A stretch of 64,000 bases of DNA from Arctopsyche grandis (Eukaryota; Arthropoda; Insecta; Trichoptera; Hydropsychidae). Where the stretch lies: positions 19,006,501 through 19,070,500 of the forward strand of contig NC_135358.1 of NCBI RefSeq assembly GCF_051622035.1, read 5' to 3'. Below are positions 36,101-44,102 of the stretch, piece by piece (the stretch's first letter is position 1; each line of letters opens with the position of its first letter). Made by a program: the position numbers and the translations under genes. Below the pieces are notes generated by a model, which was given only the letters and a program-made list of their open reading frames with translations, was not told where the DNA came from and made no database searches.

Positions 36101-38964
36101 TCGTACAGCCGCGTTGGAGTCGTGTTCGCGTCCATCACCAACTACCACGAGTTCTACATGGAGCTGGACGGGAACAATCAGGGCATGGAGTGTCTGCGTC
36201 TTCTGAATGAAATTATCGCTGACTTCGATGAAGTAACTTTCGTATCTGTAACATGTACGGAATTATTCAGAGTTGCTGTATTTTAAATTATGTTTCGTTT
36301 TTTAGCTCTTAGGAGAGGAACGATTTACAGCAATTGATAAAATCAAAACTGTTGGCTCGACTTATATGGCAGCCGTAGGTCTCATGCCTGCTAAGCGAAT
36401 GACTGATGATGCCTCTTCTAAAAAATATTTAGCTACCTTAGTTGAGTTTGTATTTGCCATGCGAGACAAATTGAAAGATATTAATGAGAACTCATATAAT
36501 AATTTCATGCTTCGAGTTGGTAGGGTTTTTTTATTATTGAGTAATTTATAATTTTTCTAGTTCGTATAGTTGAGGAAAAAGTAGTTACGTATTTCTATTT
36601 ATAGGTATCAATATCGGACCTGTCGTAGCTGGTGTAATCGGTGCAAGAAAACCGCAATATGATATATGGGGTAACACGGTAAATGTGGCTTCAAGGATGG
36701 ACTCTACAGGTTTACCTAATCACACTCAGGTTACGGAAGAAGTATACCAAATTCTTAAAGACATGCCATATCAGTTTGTATGCCGAGGCAAAGTCAAAGT
36801 AAAAGGCAAAGGTGAAATGACTACTTTCTTCATTACTGAAAAACTTATGCCAGGTACTGTAGGTCAAAGTCCGACCATGCCACCCGGTATGTCGAATGCT
36901 TATGGAGGTGTAGCTACACCATTAGCTATGATTCAAAATCCTAGTCGACGCGTTGCTCCACCACCTCGCATGCCGTCATTGAGAGAAGCTCCAACTTCCC
37001 AATGTGGTAATACAAACGGCCACGAAGAAAGTGATCCCCTTCTCCCGACAGGCTCAAAAACGACTAATTCCAATAACAACAAAGGAAGTAGAAGTCGAAA
37101 AAATAGTGGTAAAAAAAACGTCACTGAAGAAGAACTTCCGCCACCACCTCTACCACCACATCAAAATGCATGTTATGCTGGTCCACGTTGGCCTCCTCCA
37201 CCTCGGGCTCTTGTTCCACCTTGGCCTCGACCACAACCCAGGCAACCACTTCCAAGAGCACCACCTTCACCTGCTAGACGTCGAGCTAAGCCGCGTGCTC
37301 TAACACGGCATCGTTCTTCGGAGAGTCTCCCAGGAGCTTCATCTCGAAGTCCAAGAATACACTCGTCTGCCGATGAATTGAGTTCACTCACACGATCTCC
37401 TAGCATTAGTTCTTCTGATGAAAGCTACTCCCGTACGACAGACGCTTCCCCGTCACCACCGAGAGCATCACTAGCACCTCCACTTCCAGCACCGTGGTTA
37501 TTCCCCACAGGAGTGCTCGTAGATCCCGCTGGTCCGACGCCAAACAGAGGAGATAGTTGTGCCAGTTTTGAATATATTAGTCGACAAACAAAAGTACCAA
37601 ATAATATTTTAAGTGATCGCATTAGACATAAAGTTACCAAACTGAAAAGTTCGCCTGGCGAAGACAGATTGCACAATGGTGTTATCACAACCTCGAGTAG
37701 AGAAGACGATACTTCATCGAGGGCTACAATAAACCACAGTGAGGTGTCGTCAAAACGAGATGGTTGCAGTCAGACAGATAAAAAAGATGTAACCTCTGCC
37801 CATCAGGGTCAAAGAATACCAACATATTCTAGCTCTGGAAGTATTAATAAGCATTCTCCCATGACAGCAGCTAATGTTAAAATATTAAATAATGAAACAA
37901 GAGATACATATGTGAAACGCAGTCCACATGACATTGCCTGTGTTCCACCATTTGAAAGAGAAATACAGAAAATTTTAGATGACCAAAATTTACTTAAAAA
38001 CAACCCACCCAAACCCGAAAGGAAAGAATTGAGATTAGATCTGGATCCAATTAGGAATTGCAACAATAATAATAGTCCAATGCACGCTGTTGGATTAGCT
38101 GCTATAACCCAATTAGCTAGACAGCAAGATGAACTAACGAGTCCACAAAGAAATGGTACATGTAATGGTATCATTACTGGACCGATTACAATGAATGGAC
38201 CCATAAATTCTCCAATGAGACCAAATTCAGAATTTCCCGGAGTCCTTCCTACAGATGTTGTTGTCACTATACCATCACCTAACAACACATTGAATAATAT
38301 GCATAGAAGGTATTTTAAATTAATTGTTTTGAAGTTCGACACATGTATTTATTAATACTGAAAATAACAATCATATCATTTTTCAGCTATTCTTGTGAAA
38401 AAACTGACAATGAGTCATCAAATGAAATTATTGAAGATTGTCATTCTCATCTTCATAATCAAAGAAATCAGGTTGGGATTTGATTTTTGTAATTTTTTTA
38501 TTCCTATAATGAGTATTTTCGTAATCACTTTGATTTTTCAGGACCACTCTGGAGCCATTACTGAAAGAGGTGTCTTTGGCGAAAGTCAATCGGAATGGAG
38601 TTCATCGTGTTCCGAAGGTGAAGCAGACAATGGTCCTGCTGAAAGTACGGGATACATCACCGATGATCCTGCTCTTGAAAACGTTTCAATGTTAAATGAA
38701 GCTGGACTTACGGATGCTGAAGGTGCGTTAAGTGATGTCAATTCATGCTATTTCGACCGAGAAGATGCTAGTGTGTCGTCACGGGCATCTTCTCGTCTTT
38801 TAGACTCTGAAGCCCTCGTTTCATTGGAATCGTTGAGCGGTGTGTACGATTCAGATGAACCAGCCAACCGTTACCTCGCCAACATTCGCACGATGAGTGA
38901 GTCTATCACAAGGAACTTTGGTCAAGCAAATCTCGCGACTACGGACGGCGACAGTGACGCGTAG
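23557..38964 (+). CDS. rut: Ca2+/calmodulin-type adenylyl cyclase (rutabaga/ADCY1 orthologue), whole gene
   Basis: Converts ATP to cAMP at the plasma membrane. In the fly this isoform integrates calcium/calmodulin and Gs input in memory neurons. Eighteen exons join without a frame break into 1770 residues. Order: six membrane segments (about 43-207); C1 cyclase domain (about 235-455) with metal-binding Asp in FADIVGFT (D279) and KILGDCYYC (D323); basic calmodulin-site-like helix (468-489); optional Ala/Pro linker (513-586); second membrane set (about 655-850); C2 domain (about 915-1113) with QYDIWG (D1053, adenine contact) and NVASRM (N1060, R1064); then a 657-residue Ser/Pro-rich tail. Both catalytic halves look intact. 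The start is the first ATG after an acceptor at 23523-23524. The C2 string [20 protein letters not shown] and the calmodulin-site position point to the ADCY1/rut subtype rather than other cyclases. Confidence 0.95.
24219..24740 (-). mobile_element. LINE 3' end (CR1/Jockey-like) in rut intron 1
   Basis: Minus-strand frame 24735-24526 contains [14 protein letters not shown]...[13 protein letters not shown]...CDIF. That is the R-T-x(n)-SPI-x-R-x-x-x-x-x-N ... DIF pattern seen at the C terminus of many CR1/Jockey-type reverse transcriptase ORFs. About 300 A/T-rich bases of 3' UTR follow, ending in a stem GACCATTGTGGC ... GCCACAATGG and a (TAAA)n-like tail (24205-24220). The tail is almost the same as that of the SINE at 25155-25480, which suggests this LINE family mobilises the SINE. 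Confidence 0.6.
24766..24980 (-). mobile_element. SINE copy in rut intron 1
   Basis: Minus strand: TCATATTCAAATAGTGGTGA, CAAACTCTGATAGGAAACGA and CGGGATCGAACCCGG (B-box complement). It lacks the hairpin tail, which would lie at the left where the LINE fragment now is. Confidence 0.7.
25000..25125 (-). mobile_element. SINE head fragment in rut intron 1
   Basis: Minus-strand head half with GACCAGCAGCACTGCAG-like and GGTCAACCCAGG strings, ending GCTATGCTGCTGACTA. A further damaged copy. Confidence 0.55.
25155..25480 (+). mobile_element. 5'-truncated SINE with LINE-type tail
   Basis: Starts in the body (GCTGCTGGTTGGATTTGG) and runs through CACCACTATTTGAAGTATGA to a tail with stem GACCATTGTGGC ... 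GCTACAATGGTC (about 25422-25467) and a TAAATAAATAAA end. The tail hairpin differs in its stem from other SINE copies here but matches the LINE at 24219-24740. Confidence 0.75.
26335..26484 (+). CDS. rut: rut exon 2: sixth membrane segment and linker
   Basis: Acceptor GATTGCAG; 50 codons, phase 0 at both ends; donor TTG|GTAAAA. Encodes [20 protein letters not shown] (membrane span 6). The linker with [16 protein letters not shown] and ENEKL, a coupling helix found in membrane cyclases, leads into C1. Confidence 0.93.
26518..27321. mobile_element. 800-bp foldback element in rut intron 2
   Basis: The outer 22 bases at each end (opening ACACTGAGCAACAAAAAAT) are inverted copies. The inversion extends inward through ACTAACCAATCTTTACT, GAATTCGAATATGATAATG and CAAAGTGAGTATTGGAATCA. 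The centre carries a short perfect hairpin (26777-26808). It starts 33 bases after the exon 2 donor. There is no open transposase frame. Confidence 0.85.
27368..27486 (+). CDS. rut: rut exon 3: start of C1
   Basis: Acceptor TATGTTTTAG; 39 codons plus two bases; donor AG|GTTAGT. Encodes [20 protein letters not shown] and the YIQKHEQV string just before the first metal-binding motif. The split Ser codon is completed in the next exon. Confidence 0.93.
27566..27677 (+). CDS. rut: rut exon 4: C1 metal site
   Basis: Acceptor GTTTTCTAG; donor AAC|GTAAGT. Encodes [20 protein letters not shown] and [18 protein letters not shown]. The Asp of FADIVGFT (residue 279) is the first of the two Mg-binding aspartates of the two-metal mechanism. 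Confidence 0.95.
27752..27879 (+). CDS. rut: rut exon 5: second C1 metal aspartate
   Basis: Acceptor CTTTATAG; donor GC|GTGAGT. Encodes [20 protein letters not shown], with the second catalytic Asp at residue 323 (ILGD), and [16 protein letters not shown]. The Ala codon is split with exon 6. Confidence 0.95.
27953..28111 (+). CDS. rut: rut exon 6: C1 core
   Basis: Acceptor TGATTGTAG; donor GG|GTAAGT. Encodes [20 protein letters not shown] and the [13 protein letters not shown] string typical of C1 domains. The Gly codon is shared with exon 7. Confidence 0.95.
28181..28325 (+). CDS. rut: rut exon 7: end of C1a
   Basis: Acceptor TTAATTTTCAG; donor AAG|GTAAGA; phase 0 end. Encodes [20 protein letters not shown] and [15 protein letters not shown], the last strand of C1a. 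Confidence 0.94.
28423..28593 (+). CDS. rut: rut exon 8: C1b with calmodulin-site-like helix
   Basis: Acceptor GTGTTTTCAG; 57 codons, phase 0 at both ends; donor AAG|GTATAC. Residues 468-489 ([20 protein letters not shown] and on) form a basic amphipathic segment at the position of the calmodulin-binding peptide mapped in mammalian ADCY1. Calmodulin binding here is inferred by position and character. Confidence 0.9.
28594..30233. other. rut intron 8
   Basis: 1.6 kb of very AT-rich sequence. No repeat ends or further exon were recognised. Confidence 0.5.
30234..30455 (+). CDS. rut: rut exon 9: probable cassette exon, Ala/Pro-rich linker
   Basis: A sharply GC-rich block in AT-rich intron, bounded by GTGGCAG| and AAC|GTATTT. 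It is 222 bases long, open throughout, with phase 0 at both ends, matching the phase of exons 8 and 10 exactly. The 74 residues start [20 protein letters not shown], run through an Ala/Pro/Val-rich middle and end TLYYQTN. The splice sites are weak (poor pyrimidine tract, GTATTT donor), as often in optional exons. The reading frame continues past the donor into low-complexity sequence. The minus strand is also open, as GC-rich DNA often is. If real, it lengthens the C1b linker just after the calmodulin-site helix. Confidence 0.6.
30456..31757. other. rut intron 9
   Basis: AT-rich and T-rich sequence without recognised repeats. Open frames here are low-complexity Phe/Ile-rich and are not coding. 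Confidence 0.5.
31758..31943 (+). CDS. rut: rut exon 10: linker before second membrane set
   Basis: Acceptor TTCATTTTAG; 62 codons; donor CAG|GTATGC; phase 0. Encodes [20 protein letters not shown] and [20 protein letters not shown], a basic segment strongly kept in the rut/ADCY1 subtype. Confidence 0.94.
32020..32298 (+). CDS. rut: rut exon 11: membrane segments 7-9
   Basis: Acceptor TTACTTTTAG; 93 codons, phase 0; donor GTG|GTGAGT. Three hydrophobic spans: about 655-675, 680-705 and 722-741. Between the second and third lies the [17 protein letters not shown] loop. Confidence 0.93.
32340..33062 (+). mobile_element. SINE in rut intron 11, interrupted
   Basis: The head (GGCTCGGGGGTTGC, then GGTTCGATCCCGTGC) and body run to about 32488. 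After a foreign block, the 3' half resumes at about 32812 with ATGATGTCACCAATATCTGA. It ends with a TAGGAAGGCGC ... GCCTTCCTGG hairpin and TAAATAAATAAA tail. It lies in the sense direction of the gene. Confidence 0.75.
32489..32811. mobile_element. insertion within the SINE, hAT-like ends
   Basis: Bounded by GGCTCTAGCCCAGGGGCCCG and, near the right end, GCTAGCCTAGGGGCCCGGC, repeats of one motif, next to a run of 12 G (32758-32769). The CTAG/GGGGCCC motifs recall the hAT ends at 48039 and 63276, but the exact boundaries and target duplication are not readable. Confidence 0.4.
33084..33343 (+). CDS. rut: rut exon 12: glycosylatable loop and membrane segments 10-11
   Basis: Acceptor TTTTGCTTCCAG; 86 codons plus two bases; donor GG|GTTGGT. 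An extracellular-type loop with Cys residues and an N-L-T glycosylation sequon (N754) is followed by two hydrophobic spans and [11 protein letters not shown]. The Gly codon is completed in exon 13. Confidence 0.9.
33365..33530. mobile_element. TTAA-target MITE, short copy, in rut intron 12
   Basis: The right end GGTCCAGCCCTC is followed by TTAA (33531). The left end GGGGCTAGACCC is preceded by TTAC, a decayed TTAA. Subterminal CCTTGTCCATACAAA ... TTTGTATGGACAAG repeats are kept. The interior is a deletion form of the elements at 14403 and 47170. It sits about 20 bases after the exon 12 donor. Confidence 0.75.
33595..33835 (+). CDS. rut: rut exon 13: last membrane segment and C2 lead-in
   Basis: Acceptor TTGAATTTTAG; donor ATG|GTAAGT. 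Encodes [20 protein letters not shown] (span 12), then [18 protein letters not shown] and [12 protein letters not shown], the helical signalling linker that precedes every C2 domain. Confidence 0.94.
33836..34489. other. rut intron 13, left part
   Basis: AT-rich. A short (CATA)n run at 34300 is the only notable feature. Confidence 0.5.
34490..35316. mobile_element. long foldback element with punctuated GACAAAATG repeats
   Basis: Left arm (about 34490-34640) repeats a CGACAAAATGATAACG / CGACATAATGT-like unit with variations. The right arm (about 35165-35316) carries the complements, for example CGTTATCATTTTGTCG. The arms are inverted and each contains several spaced copies of the unit. The middle 500 bases are AT-rich with no transposase. 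It lies in rut intron 13. The repeat class is unknown to me. Confidence 0.75.
35438..35740. mobile_element. 300-bp MITE with about 120-bp inverted arms
   Basis: TTACATCCCAAATGT near the left end pairs with ACATTTGGGATGTAA near the right. Pairing continues through ACCAGGATAACCG, CTCGCGCGG and GAAAATTCGTCG. The central 60 bases are A-rich. The element could form an almost complete hairpin. Confidence 0.85.
36071..36232 (+). CDS. rut: rut exon 14: first part of C2
   Basis: Acceptor GTACGCGTACAG; 54 codons, phase 0; donor GAA|GTAACT. Encodes [20 protein letters not shown] and [20 protein letters not shown]. The latter is close to the ADCY1/rut consensus and marks the subtype. It is GC-richer than exons 13 and 15. 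Confidence 0.95.
36306..36519 (+). CDS. rut: rut exon 15: C2 substrate-binding strand
   Basis: Acceptor CGTTTTTTAG; donor G|GTAGGG. Encodes [19 protein letters not shown], the C2 strand that lines the ATP base pocket, then a variable loop and [10 protein letters not shown]. The last base starts a Gly codon finished in exon 16. Confidence 0.94.
36605..38309 (+). CDS. rut: rut exon 16: C2 catalytic end and most of the C-terminal tail
   Basis: Acceptor TCTATTTATAG; 1705 bases; donor AG|GTATTT. The first 80 residues complete C2: [32 protein letters not shown] (N1060 and R1064 stabilise the transition state) and [13 protein letters not shown] (phosphate-binding Lys). The remaining roughly 490 residues are a disordered-looking tail: a Pro-rich stretch (PPPPLPPHQ onward, residues about 1185-1240), an Arg/Ser-rich part with many RSPS-type sites, then Asn-rich sequence. 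Long tails are known for insect rut proteins; vertebrate ADCY1 is much shorter. Confidence 0.94.
38387..38471 (+). CDS. rut: rut exon 17: tail
   Basis: Acceptor CATTTTTCAG; donor CAG|GTTGGG. Twenty-eight codons, acidic and His/Asn-rich: [19 protein letters not shown]. The phase joins exon 16 (AG+C, Ser) and ends in phase 0. Confidence 0.85.
38542..38964 (+). CDS. rut: rut exon 18: C terminus and stop
   Basis: Acceptor TTGATTTTTCAG; 140 codons then TAG at 38962. Very acidic and Ser-rich: [33 protein letters not shown] and [20 protein letters not shown]. The order and lack of repeats suggest conserved short interaction motifs, but none is known to me. Confidence 0.9.
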   Translation, partial: DHSGAITERGVFGESQSEWSSSCSEGEADNGPAESTGYITDDPALENVSMLNEAGLTDAEGALSDVNSCYFDREDASVSSRASSRLLDSEALVSLESLSGVYDSDEPANRYLANIRTMSESITRNFGQANLATTDGDSDA

Positions 38965-40990
38965 TAAACTGTGATAGCAACAATTTTGTTACCCTTAATT
39001 TTTAATGTTTCACTTTGTATTAAAATGTAAACTTGTACTTTATCAAGTCGTTAAGAAATTTTCATATAATTTTTGTAATTGAAACGTATATTTGAGTGAT
39101 TAAAGCCATACTTTGCTGTTATACAGTTTTGATGTGGTTGTAAATGTACATATAATTGTATAATATTAAGAATTTTAGCAAAGCCAAGCATTTGAGATAA
39201 TTTAGTAGTATGTATGTAATTCTATACATTGACAGACTGAGAAAATATATTAAGTAAAGGGGGACTTAAATTTGCTTTATTTTTCCATTGATTATTTACA
39301 TAAATATCTTTCTTTTAAAATTATTGTGCTATCACTTCGATTTAAGTACATCACATTTTAATTTCCTGGTTATGTTTTTAAACTTCGTTCTTAAAAATGT
39401 ATTCATGTATTTGCATAGCTTTATTGTAAATCATTTTAACATTCTATTTGAATTATTTTTTATGAAAGGGGCATAAAATTGTCTTTGTTGAAGAGATATT
39501 TATTCGTTCATTGTCTTAATTGATAATTTAAAATGAATGTTAATTAAGTGTCTTTAGTATTTGATTCTTAATATCGTATGTACTTAATTTATTATATTAA
39601 CAAGTTACTAAATTTTATAAGAAAAAAATGGATTTAAATATTTTAAAATGTACGTATTTTGCGAATTGTATGCATAGTATTATTTTTAGACGTTTTGAAA
39701 ATAATAGCAAATTTGGATTTCTCTTCTCTCTTAATTGTGCCTATGCCTTTGCAGTCTGAAATACATAAAATCCTATTCAACAGTTGTTTGTGTAATACAC
39801 ACATGTTTACATTAATGTAAACTGAAATCTTGGATTTGATACTTTGTCGTGAGAGCACTGCTTTCAATCCTTTAGAATTGTTATATTAAAAAGCATAATA
39901 CATAGTTGTGTACTGGACACTTAATATTTTATCGTCTGATCTCGAAGGCAGTACAGGAAATGTACATGTATTTGTTACAGATATTACAAAAAAATAATTT
40001 ATTTAAAGATTTGAACATTTTTATTATTTCATAGAATAAAAAAATTTAGCCCATTATATTCTGTTGTCTCAATGTGGATTGTGCAATTTTTTATATGTAC
40101 ATATGTATATGTAAAATAATCATAGAGAGCAACAAATGGTGACAAAATAAATATTTGTAAATAAATATGTAATTGATTATACAGTGATCTCTACAATTAT
40201 AAGGTGCTTTCACAGATGTGCAGTATTTTTGTTAATTTGTTTTCGGTTATGATTTTTTGTAGTCTATTTATTATCATTTTTTTAATATTTATTATACATA
40301 TTTCCATTGTTTAAGAACGTACAATGAAAACATTGATATTATATCTATTTGTAGTGATCGTAACTGGATAAAGTATTATTTTTTCCATAAAAATGTATTA
40401 AATCTATGAGATTTAATTTATTTAATATTAAATCAGCCTTCAATTTTATCGTGTAATGAAGGGTTAATATAAAATCGGAGTAACGGGTTTGTATATGTAA
40501 TTCATTATTCTCGCCATGATCAAAATTTCTATCTATGTAGTAGTTTCGTATACTCTTATCATAATTACATGTATTTTTTTATTATAAATTTATAAATATC
40601 ATTTATCGAATATCTATTGTGTGCTATCGAACAATATTTACGACAGTATGAATTGTAAACATTTTAATTTTGAAATTTACCAACTTTTTGTATCGCAAAA
40701 TTTTCTGTTTCGAAAAATCATAATGTATTTAGTCAATTATAGTAGTCGAATAATCTTTCTAAAATTGTGTATTTTGTAAGTGTTATATTGTGAAAAATTG
40801 ATGAAAATTTTCCTTTTTTAATAATGTTCGATTAAAAAATTACTCAATTGTAATGATGATATTTATTTTGTATTACTACTTTAAATTTATTTTATATATT
40901 ATTGATACTGCACATCCGTCATTATGAATATTGTGTAATAATATTTTATTTGTTATATTTCACTGTCGAAATATTGTTGTTTTTAATAAA
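38965..40990 (+). other. rut: probable long 3' UTR of rut
   Basis: Two kilobases of unique AT-rich sequence without repeats directly after the stop codon. ATTAAA or AATAAA hexamers occur at several places, and AATAAA at 40985-40990 is a plausible distal signal. The end point is inferred. Confidence 0.45.
40985..40990 (+). terminator. rut: candidate distal polyadenylation signal of rut
   Basis: AATAAA followed within 30 bases by T-rich sequence (CCATTTTTTATTTT). Other hexamers lie nearer the stop, so use of this one is a guess. Confidence 0.3.
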
Positions 40991-41005
40991 AGCAATATTT
41001 ATCAA

Positions 41006-41565
41006 AACCATTTTTTATTTTAAGTTGATTTACTATTTCTAAAGATCAATAATTATATTACTAAATTAAATCAGTCAACCAAAGAGCTATTCAAAGTCGA
41101 CGACCGTTGGGTAGAATTGTATGGTATCCCTTTTAAATTACACGTGAAAAATTTTCGACCAGATTCAGAAACACAATTTATTTTAAAATTACATGAAATA
41201 AAACATGGAATTTATTTCTCAATGCAAAAAATAGTACAGAACATAAATATTTGTCATTCATAGAATGGCGCAGTGCGCCGTGTTGTGATCGGGTCGGTAT
41301 GGCAACATCGAGCCAACGGCTATATTCAATTGCATCCTTGTACCTGCGTCACAACGCGCACATATTACATATTAAAATCATCGATGATATAGTACATACA
41401 AACCTAATACTAGATATTATAATTGCATGGGCTAAATTTTTCTATTGTTTACTAAATTAGAAACTTTGTTTAACAAATTAGAAAAATTCACTTTCTTTCA
41501 AAAATAAGAATCGGTTCAAGATCCGGTCTCGTAAATCCAGTCCAAGAGTTCTTACTATATAACAA
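41006..41565. other. intergenic, no recognised feature
   Basis: Contains a GC-richer patch at 41265-41370 (GCGCAGTGCGCCG) without a convincing open frame. Confidence 0.35.
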
Positions 41566-42480
41566 CTAGGGCATCCAATCCTGGAATCCCGGTGTTTTCT
41601 GGTACCGTGAATCGTGGTGCTGAAACTAGTCTCAATACCGGGATTACGGTGCTGGCAGAAACTAATATATATAAAATATAAAACAACGTTATATTAGGTC
41701 ATCCTTTTTTAAAATCAGGATTTTTGAGAATCAGTTGTGTTTCAACCGTCGGTCTGAATACGTGTTCTGGACGCATGCACTCTTCGTCATCAAATTTTGA
41801 GCGCCTAAATAAATCATCAATAATGAACCTGGTTGTTAGCATGTACAAATCATTAGATAATATTTTAGAGCCAGATGCAGAAACACATGTAATAGACGAC
41901 GACCTAGAGGAAGGCGAACTAGAAGTTGAACAGTCCTTGTAAGAAAAACTTGATAAATCAATTAACAAAAAATTAAATTCAAACACCAGATTAATTAAAT
42001 ATAGTCAAAAAAGAGCTTCAAAATTTCAGAATTGATGGTAAGCGTGGAGCAAAGTTCAAAAATTGTTATTATAATTTAAGCTTCATACCACCCGCTAGTG
42101 TGAAATCTGAACGTATTTTTTCAGCATGCGGAATAATCGCGACTAAAATAAGATCATCGTTGGACGATGAAACCTTAAACACTTTAAATTTACTTCGATC
42201 TCATTTCAAAAATAATAATAATAATTAAATTCAGTACTATATAATAAAAATAACAAATATAATAATATCTAGATACACGTATACTGTGTAATGATTTTTT
42301 TTCCTCTTATTTTGTTATTTATACTCTTATTTTATTATATATTATTATCACTAATATTTTAAGTATATTTGTATTTATGTGTATTTTTTTAAATAAATAT
42401 AAAAATATTCAAATTGAAAAAAAAAAATTTTTATACATTTAATTTCCCGGGATCCCGGCATCGGAAATTTTCTGCACTGG
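41566..42480 (+). pseudogene. hAT transposase relic
   Basis: The strand 42070-42228 translates as PPASVKSERIFSACGIIATK then RSSLDDETLNTLNLLRSHF, the C-terminal dimerisation signature of hAT transposases (P-A-S-x-x-x-ER-x-FS-x-x-G, then the LN-x-L-x-FL-type helix). An upstream frame at 41724-41942 is acidic and may belong to it. A CTAGGGCATCCAAT end at about 41567 resembles the TAGGGATTCC ends of the MITE at 58224. The N-terminal half and a clean right end are missing. Confidence 0.7.
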
Positions 42481-43091
42481 ACAATATGTTGCTTATCAAA
42501 GTAAAAAAACCTTCAGCTGGTGCATTTTTTCCTGATAAATAGAAACAACATTTGACTAATTTGCCAATATTTTTGTAGGAGACATCAATTTCGCCGAAGA
42601 ATTTGTATATTTATCCATCTATTACATAAAAAAGTGTGTTGGTTTTATCTCACGACTTACCAGGACAGACACCCAAAAAACCAGTACTGTCCCGATAAAA
42701 TCAGTACGAATGGCCACCTTACATTAAATATAATAAAGCATAATTGAAATTAACTGTAGCTTAGTGTAAATATGATAATTTACAAAACGTCGCACAAAAT
42801 TTCAGGCCACCCATTATTATTGTTGCAAAGCATCATTCTCGCAAAATTCAACGACATAACCATTATTAATATCCGAGGAATACTTTGATTTTTAAATGCT
42901 TTTAATTATTGCCAAATTATTTTCACAATACATCTTATATATACTTTAACAGCTATTGATCAACTGATCATTTTTTATTTTACAATTTTAATTTAATTTG
43001 GTTAGTAATCATAATATTATATTAGTCTAATGTTAATGTACAGCATAATAGGAAAAATAGTTTACAATTCTTATAAATGCTCATAATACAT
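42481..43091. other. intergenic, possible second hAT end
   Basis: The stretch ending at about 42722 (CCAGTACTGTCCCG ... GAATGGCCACCTTA) resembles, on the minus strand, the TAAGGTGGCCA start of some hAT elements. No partner end was seen. Confidence 0.3.
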
Positions 43092-43677
43092 CTAATGCAT
43101 AATATTAATTAAAGACTCTGTAAAGTCGATGACCCAAAGCAGATTGTGTTTAGGTAATCTGTGTTTATACCTGAAGGGTATAGACATTTTGTTGTAATCA
43201 CCGAGACTCTTCACAAGTGTGTTAGTATGGTTATTAGTGATTCTGTCATAGAATCTACTGGTTAGTTTGTTAGTAATGTCTGTAACAAACGGAGTATTAT
43301 TTATGGCACGCAGTTTTTTCAAGTTAGTATAAATGGGTGTGTTATAAATTATTTTTAGGGATTTATTTTGTATTATTTGGAGTTTGGAAAGGTAAGTATT
43401 TGAGGTGTTATTCCATACAGGCGAAGTATAGGTGGTTAATAATGGTAATATGAGCACGCGATATAATTTTATTTTATTTTGAGTTGATAAAGAACTATGG
43501 CGATTAAATATTGGGTATATTGAGGATAAACCCAGCATCACCTTGTATTTCACATCACGGTGATTACCGAAACTCTTCACGAGTGTGTGTTAGTATGGTT
43601 ATTAGTGATGCTGTCATAGAATCTACTGGTTAGTTTGTTAGTAATGTCTGTGACTAATGGAATATTATTTAAAGGAA
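43092..43677 (-). pseudogene. Jockey-type LINE fragment with internal duplication
   Basis: Minus-strand frame 43580-43092 (162 codons) has the end of a reverse transcriptase ORF: KIKLYRVLILPLLTTYTSPV, KLQIIQNKSLKIIYNTP and the NTLVKSLGD...RYKHRLPKHNLLW end, as in Jockey-clade elements. It lacks the catalytic core (5'-truncated). About 115 bases at 43195-43310 are repeated in the same direction at 43561-43677, so part of the C-terminal coding region also lies upstream of the frame. It ends about 425 bases before the bazooka start codon. Confidence 0.8.
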
Positions 43678-44102
43678 TAATTTCGGACGGACGCACATAT
43701 AGCGAAACGTTCGAAACGTTCGTCGTGTACATGTGTTCGTGGATGAAAAAGCACGACGCAAAAATGAACGCAGGTGCAAGGTGTGTTGAGTGTGGCTTTG
43801 GTGCGCGTTGATTGGCGGTGGAAACCGGTTGCGAGGCGAAGGGGGGGGAAACGCGCGGGGAATGGGCAAGAGGGGGGGAGGCGAGTTGAGTTTGAAAGTT
43901 GCGTCGGCGGCGCCGAACGCGTCTCCCGCATTCGCATTCGCATTCGCGGCTCTCTTTCGCCGGCCTCTGTTTCCGATTCGTTTGCGATCGTCGCCACTCG
44001 CGAGTGCGTATTCCTCATGCCTGTGACGAAAGTGACCAGTGATCAGTGACTTTAGATAGTTTGGATCGGAGTCAGAGCTGGTGCTGGTGCTGGTGGTGGA
44101 AT
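43678..44102 (+). promoter_or_regulatory. baz: GC-rich promoter / 5' UTR block of bazooka
   Basis: CpG-rich sequence, in strong contrast to its surroundings, runs up to the bazooka start codon. It contains GGGGGGGG-type runs (about 43840-43880) and an iterated GCATTCGCATTCGC near 43928. Several upstream ATGs open frames on both strands with unfamiliar, Arg-rich products, taken as GC artefacts. The transcription start is not determined. Confidence 0.45.

Noticed and set aside
37809..38342. 177-codon minus-strand frame
   Set aside because: Shadow of rut exon 16 on the opposite strand.
43665..44018. 117-codon minus-strand frame rich in Arg/Glu
   Set aside because: Open because of the GC-rich bazooka promoter block; no recognisable motif.
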